From Crocinitomicaceae bacterium (GTDB lineage Bacteria > Bacteroidota > Bacteroidia > Flavobacteriales_D > Crocinitomicaceae), in NCBI GenBank assembly GCA_030727405.1, contig JANRBR010000039.1:1-64000 (forward strand): a DNA stretch of 64,000 nt. The letters are read 5' to 3'. A program made the translations under genes and the position numbers. Positions 62,301-64,000 of this stretch are shown here, piece after piece. Numbering within the stretch: position 1 is the first letter of the stretch; each line of letters begins with the position of its first letter. The notes under the pieces were generated by a model. The model was given only the letters and a program-made list of their open reading frames with translations. It was not told where the DNA came from and searched no databases.

Positions 62301-63173
62301 TTCCGCCATGTTTTGAATTCTCAACGGCGCTTGAGCGCTGTTGATGTTAATGAAATATGTGGAAACATCTGCATAATTATTTCGTTTTTGAACAAAAGTA
62401 TGGTTAGGGTCATTGCTCCACCACCTATGCGGGCCCCACGCATAAAAAAGGATGTAATCATTGTCATTAAACACACCATCTGCTTCACCTTGAATGAAAA
62501 TGGCATTTTCAGCTAAATCATCTGTTCTCGGAATGTTGTTTTTTTCCGGTAACATTCCATCACCATTCCCATAAATGTGAATGTGCGCAGGATTTAAACT
62601 ATTGGTGTTAATGCCACATGACGTTAAAAATGATTTATCGATTTTATAGATTCCATCCTTGGCTACAGAAATTTTATACCAGCTTCCCGAACCAGATTTG
62701 AGAACGGAATTTTGAACAAAATCCTTTGGTTTTGAGTCGTTATTCGCCTTCAATTCATAGGTGAAACTTGTGATGCGTTCGAAACGATTATTTTTAAATC
62801 GCATCGGAATGGTATGGACAACAATAAAGGGAAGGCCAGCTTCGTCATTGACAGAGGCCTCGATGTTAAATTCACTAGAAATTTGCTCTGATTTCGATAG
62901 ATAATAAGGCAAATCAGTACTTGGAATTTGTTCGAACTGAACATCCGAAATAAGCACCTCTTGTTGCAATGATTTTGCCTTTGATTTTGAATAATAATAA
63001 GGTAATCCATTGTCGATACCTTGTCCATCCACATATTGAATAGTGAAAGAATTCCCCTCTTCTTCAAAGGAGTGGGTCTTGTTCCACAACAATTCAACTT
63101 TTATCGATTGGGCAAACGACCATTGAAAGTTAAAAACACAAAGAAAAATAAAAAATATTCGGTACTTATTCAT
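59343..63173 (-). CDS. porU: Type IX secretion sortase/signal peptidase PorU
   Basis: 1276 residues, the gingipain-like C25 protease that cuts off cargo sorting domains and attaches them to A-LPS. Signal peptide about 1-22; N-terminal beta-rich region; C25 core with INYVGHGGEKG (His near 787) and SATCEFTRYD (Cys near 821) as the catalytic pair. Its own C-terminal domain is YPNPF...GDQLAKGVYVYRLKV...EKLVILK (about 1185-1276), which PorU keeps. It is divergent from the PorP/SprF gene. Confidence 0.95.
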   Translation of the reverse strand: MNKYRIFFIFLCVFNFQWSFAQSIKVELLWNKTHSFEEEGNSFTIQYVDGQGIDNGLPYYYSKSKAKSLQQEVLISDVQFEQIPSTDLPYYLSKSEQISSEFNIEASVNDEAGLPFIVVHTIPMRFKNNRFERITSFTYELKANNDSKPKDFVQNSVLKSGSGSWYKISVAKDGIYKIDKSFLTSCGINTNSLNPAHIHIYGNGDGMLPEKNNIPRTDDLAENAIFIQGEADGVFNDNDYILFYAWGPHRWWSNDPNHTFVQKRNNYADVSTYFININSAQAPLRIQNMAENDNLEDTLIRSYDYRDVYENDLVNLVGGGQRWYGELFDVEMERTFNFSIPNLDTVALGVRLEIAANCPTNNPSNSIKASVNGQTIYTHILPINSSDFSRGDYSFSMQNPPTSIPLKLTVTRTDPTTLTYLDRITLSTKRKLIFYGTQLGFRVKNTNANQLVKYEMTSLPASGFIWDLSDRHAPKKVALTTSGAISSFKSTGDFKEFVASNGTAFFTPDKVGSVSNQNLHGLPQADYLIVSHPDFLAQANRLADLHRAEGITVHVVNVLQVYNEFSSGMQDAGAIRMFAKMFYDRALQTDPSTMPKYLLLFGDGTYDPKDRMENNNNFIPTYQALASEDHISALVSDDFYGLLGDNEAFSNTDLLDIGVGRFIVSDNIQAKQQVDKVEHYLKNGSALYANNASCCLEGADLNSTFGDWRLKYVQIADNDPGNQFILNNTEPQFNYVTTNHREMNGEKLYMDAFPMVISTGGIRYPALEDAITDRVQRGILLINYVGHGGEKGLAEERIVSIPQIQSWTNINALNLFVSATCEFTRYDDPERVSAGEWAFLNPTGSSIALLTTTRAVYITVNEITGDAFYEQVFTRDASGKPKTFGEIAKLTKNNSGSSGNKRSFTLIGDPALTIALPRYRVVTDSINGLNPSTQIDTIKALTKVRIKGHLEDWNGNILSAWNGVLTPTIYDKFKSQQTLGQDPPSVVTFKQQRNKIYRGKASIVNGYFDFDFIVPKDISLNYGFGKISYYGNSSVTDAQGFDTALVIGGIDPNGLNDVVGPEIQLFMNDDAFISGSITDANPVLFAKVFDENGINTVGNGIGHDIVAILDGETSSPFVLNDFYSAGLDDFQNGQVRYQFQGLSNGKHTVELKVWDVNNNSNSTKIDFVVQEKSEPTLAHVYNYPNPFTTRTSFMFEHNQSCNQLEVQIQIYTISGKLVKSIQQLVPTQGFRSEGIEWDGKDDFGDQLAKGVYVYRLKVKNMDGESAEKTEKLVILK

Positions 63174-63279
63174 TCGATTTCGAATTAGAGTTGGAAGAAA
63201 AACGACAATTTATTTATTTTATTTGAATAAATGTTCGATATTTGTAACCTTTAAAACCTAAACTACGTTAAGATTGTTC

Positions 63280-64000
63280 GTGCTAAAACCAAAGTTTGTG
63301 AAAACATTCGGAACTCTCGTCATTGCCATAGCAACCTTTTTTGTTGTGTCAATGCTCAATACTGCTCGGTCTCAGGACCCAACCTTTACACAATTCTACT
63401 CGAATCCTGTGTATTTAAACCCTGCACTAGCTGGTGCTAGCGGTTGCCCAAGAATTGCCTTGAACTATCGAAATGAATGGCCTCAACTCACAGGGAATTA
63501 TGTGACTTACAGTGCGGCCTATGACACCTACGCTAAAAATGTTTCTGGCGGAATTGGTTTAATTGCGATGCACGACCAACAGGGACAGGGTACCATTCAA
63601 ACTTCGATGATCGGTGGGGTTTATTCCTACAACTTAAAAGTAAACCGAAAATTCTCTTTGATGTTTGGTGCGAGGGCAGCATACTTTCAAAAGTTCTTGG
63701 ATTGGGATAAGTTGACTTTTGGAGATATGATCGATCCACGCAGAGGATTTATTTATCAAACAGGCGATGTAATTCGTGGAAATGGCCGAAGAGGTTATTT
63801 TGACGTTTCAGCCGGAATGGTAGGATTTACTAAAAACTTCTATTTCGGTGTAGCGGCGCATCACTTAAATCGTCCGGACGAATCAATGATACTTGGTGAA
63901 TCTCGTTTACCGATGAGAATTACTGGTCACATGGGAGCTACCATTAAACTTGGTCAACGTGGTCGTTATTCAACAAGCACGATGCTCATGCCGAATATTA
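63280..64000 (+). CDS. PorP/SprF-family type IX secretion protein, cut by window end
   Basis: 240 codons seen. GTG starts at 63280 or 63298 (the second gives VKTFGTLVIAIATFFVVS as signal peptide); I give the longer. After the signal peptide comes the family hallmark DPTFTQFYSNPVYLNPALAGAS (PorP/SprF: QFY.NP...NPA.AG), then barrel strands (YFDVSAGMVGFTKNFYFGVAAHHLNRPDES). These outer-membrane proteins help T9SS and anchor surface proteins such as SprB. The gene continues past 64000 and is divergent from porU, with a 106-bp gap in which I see no clear -7 box. Confidence 0.9.
   Translation, partial: MLKPKFVKTFGTLVIAIATFFVVSMLNTARSQDPTFTQFYSNPVYLNPALAGASGCPRIALNYRNEWPQLTGNYVTYSAAYDTYAKNVSGGIGLIAMHDQQGQGTIQTSMIGGVYSYNLKVNRKFSLMFGARAAYFQKFLDWDKLTFGDMIDPRRGFIYQTGDVIRGNGRRGYFDVSAGMVGFTKNFYFGVAAHHLNRPDESMILGESRLPMRITGHMGATIKLGQRGRYSTSTMLMPNI

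Overview
The window looks like chromosomal DNA from a Bacteroidota, most likely order Flavobacteriales (a Crocinitomicaceae/Fluviicola-like bacterium is a guess). The reasons are: a type IX secretion (T9SS) set (PorU, PorV, a PorP/SprF-family protein, and two cargo proteins with C-terminal sorting domains); GLPGLI and DUF5686-type proteins; an AT-rich sequence with -7 boxes of the form TAnnTTTG and weak Shine-Dalgarno signals; a Bacteroidota-style Tgt without zinc cysteines; and a DAHP synthase/chorismate mutase fusion. Gene density is high, many neighbours overlap by 1-30 bp, and no gap between genes exceeds about 210 bp. There is no prophage, CRISPR array or rRNA.

Layout. 1-1000: a short accessory patch with a small membrane protein and a GIY-YIG nuclease ORF set between tRNA-Phe and a duplicated copy of the tRNA 3' end plus its terminator. 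1.07-7.5 kb: coaX, an outer-membrane protein, lptC, a DUF5686 protein, then lspA and a DksA/TraR-family gene on the other strand. 7.6-16 kb: a membrane protein, purQ-purD, a CNNM/CBS protein, a HAD phosphatase, ruvB, queG and kmo. 16-25 kb: mostly minus strand, with metF, an aminotransferase, a PafA-type phosphatase, a von Willebrand D-domain protein and a response regulator, plus one T9SS cargo gene on the plus strand. 25.4-31.4 kb: a second response regulator, tsaB, a coiled-coil protein with zapA, rny, and two shikimate-pathway genes. 31.5-33 kb: a lipoprotein, def and ruvX. 33-41 kb: a lipoprotein, a TonB-receptor-like barrel with a GLPGLI protein, rfbA, a polyprenyl synthetase and the second T9SS cargo. 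41-45 kb: a hydrolase, a metal-binding lipoprotein, 3-hydroxyanthranilate dioxygenase and acyl-CoA dehydrogenase. 44.6-52.5 kb: anmK, an amino-acid dehydrogenase, nhaD, folC, pyrR-pyrB, a STAS protein and RNase Z. 52.4-58 kb: an LptF/G permease, tgt, a glycosyltransferase, an ECF sigma factor, rsmG, apaG and ispF. 58-64 kb: porV and porU, with a divergent PorP/SprF gene cut by the window end.

Shared pathways: PorV and PorU carry and process T9SS cargo such as the products at 21.4 and 39.4 kb. Tgt and QueG act at two steps of queuosine synthesis. KMO and 3-hydroxyanthranilate dioxygenase are two steps of tryptophan-to-quinolinate (NAD) synthesis. LptC and the LptF/G permease belong to LPS export. 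PurQ and PurD are purine synthesis, and PyrB (with PyrR) is pyrimidine synthesis.

The least ordinary structure is the GIY-YIG/tRNA-Phe module at 541-979. It has a 51-bp exact direct repeat, a 14-bp GC-only-core palindrome interrupting the tRNA copy, and a U-U mismatch in the T-stem of the intact tRNA. A second pattern is that several genes have a TAnnTTTG box only 3-6 nt before the start codon, which suggests leaderless or near-leaderless mRNAs.
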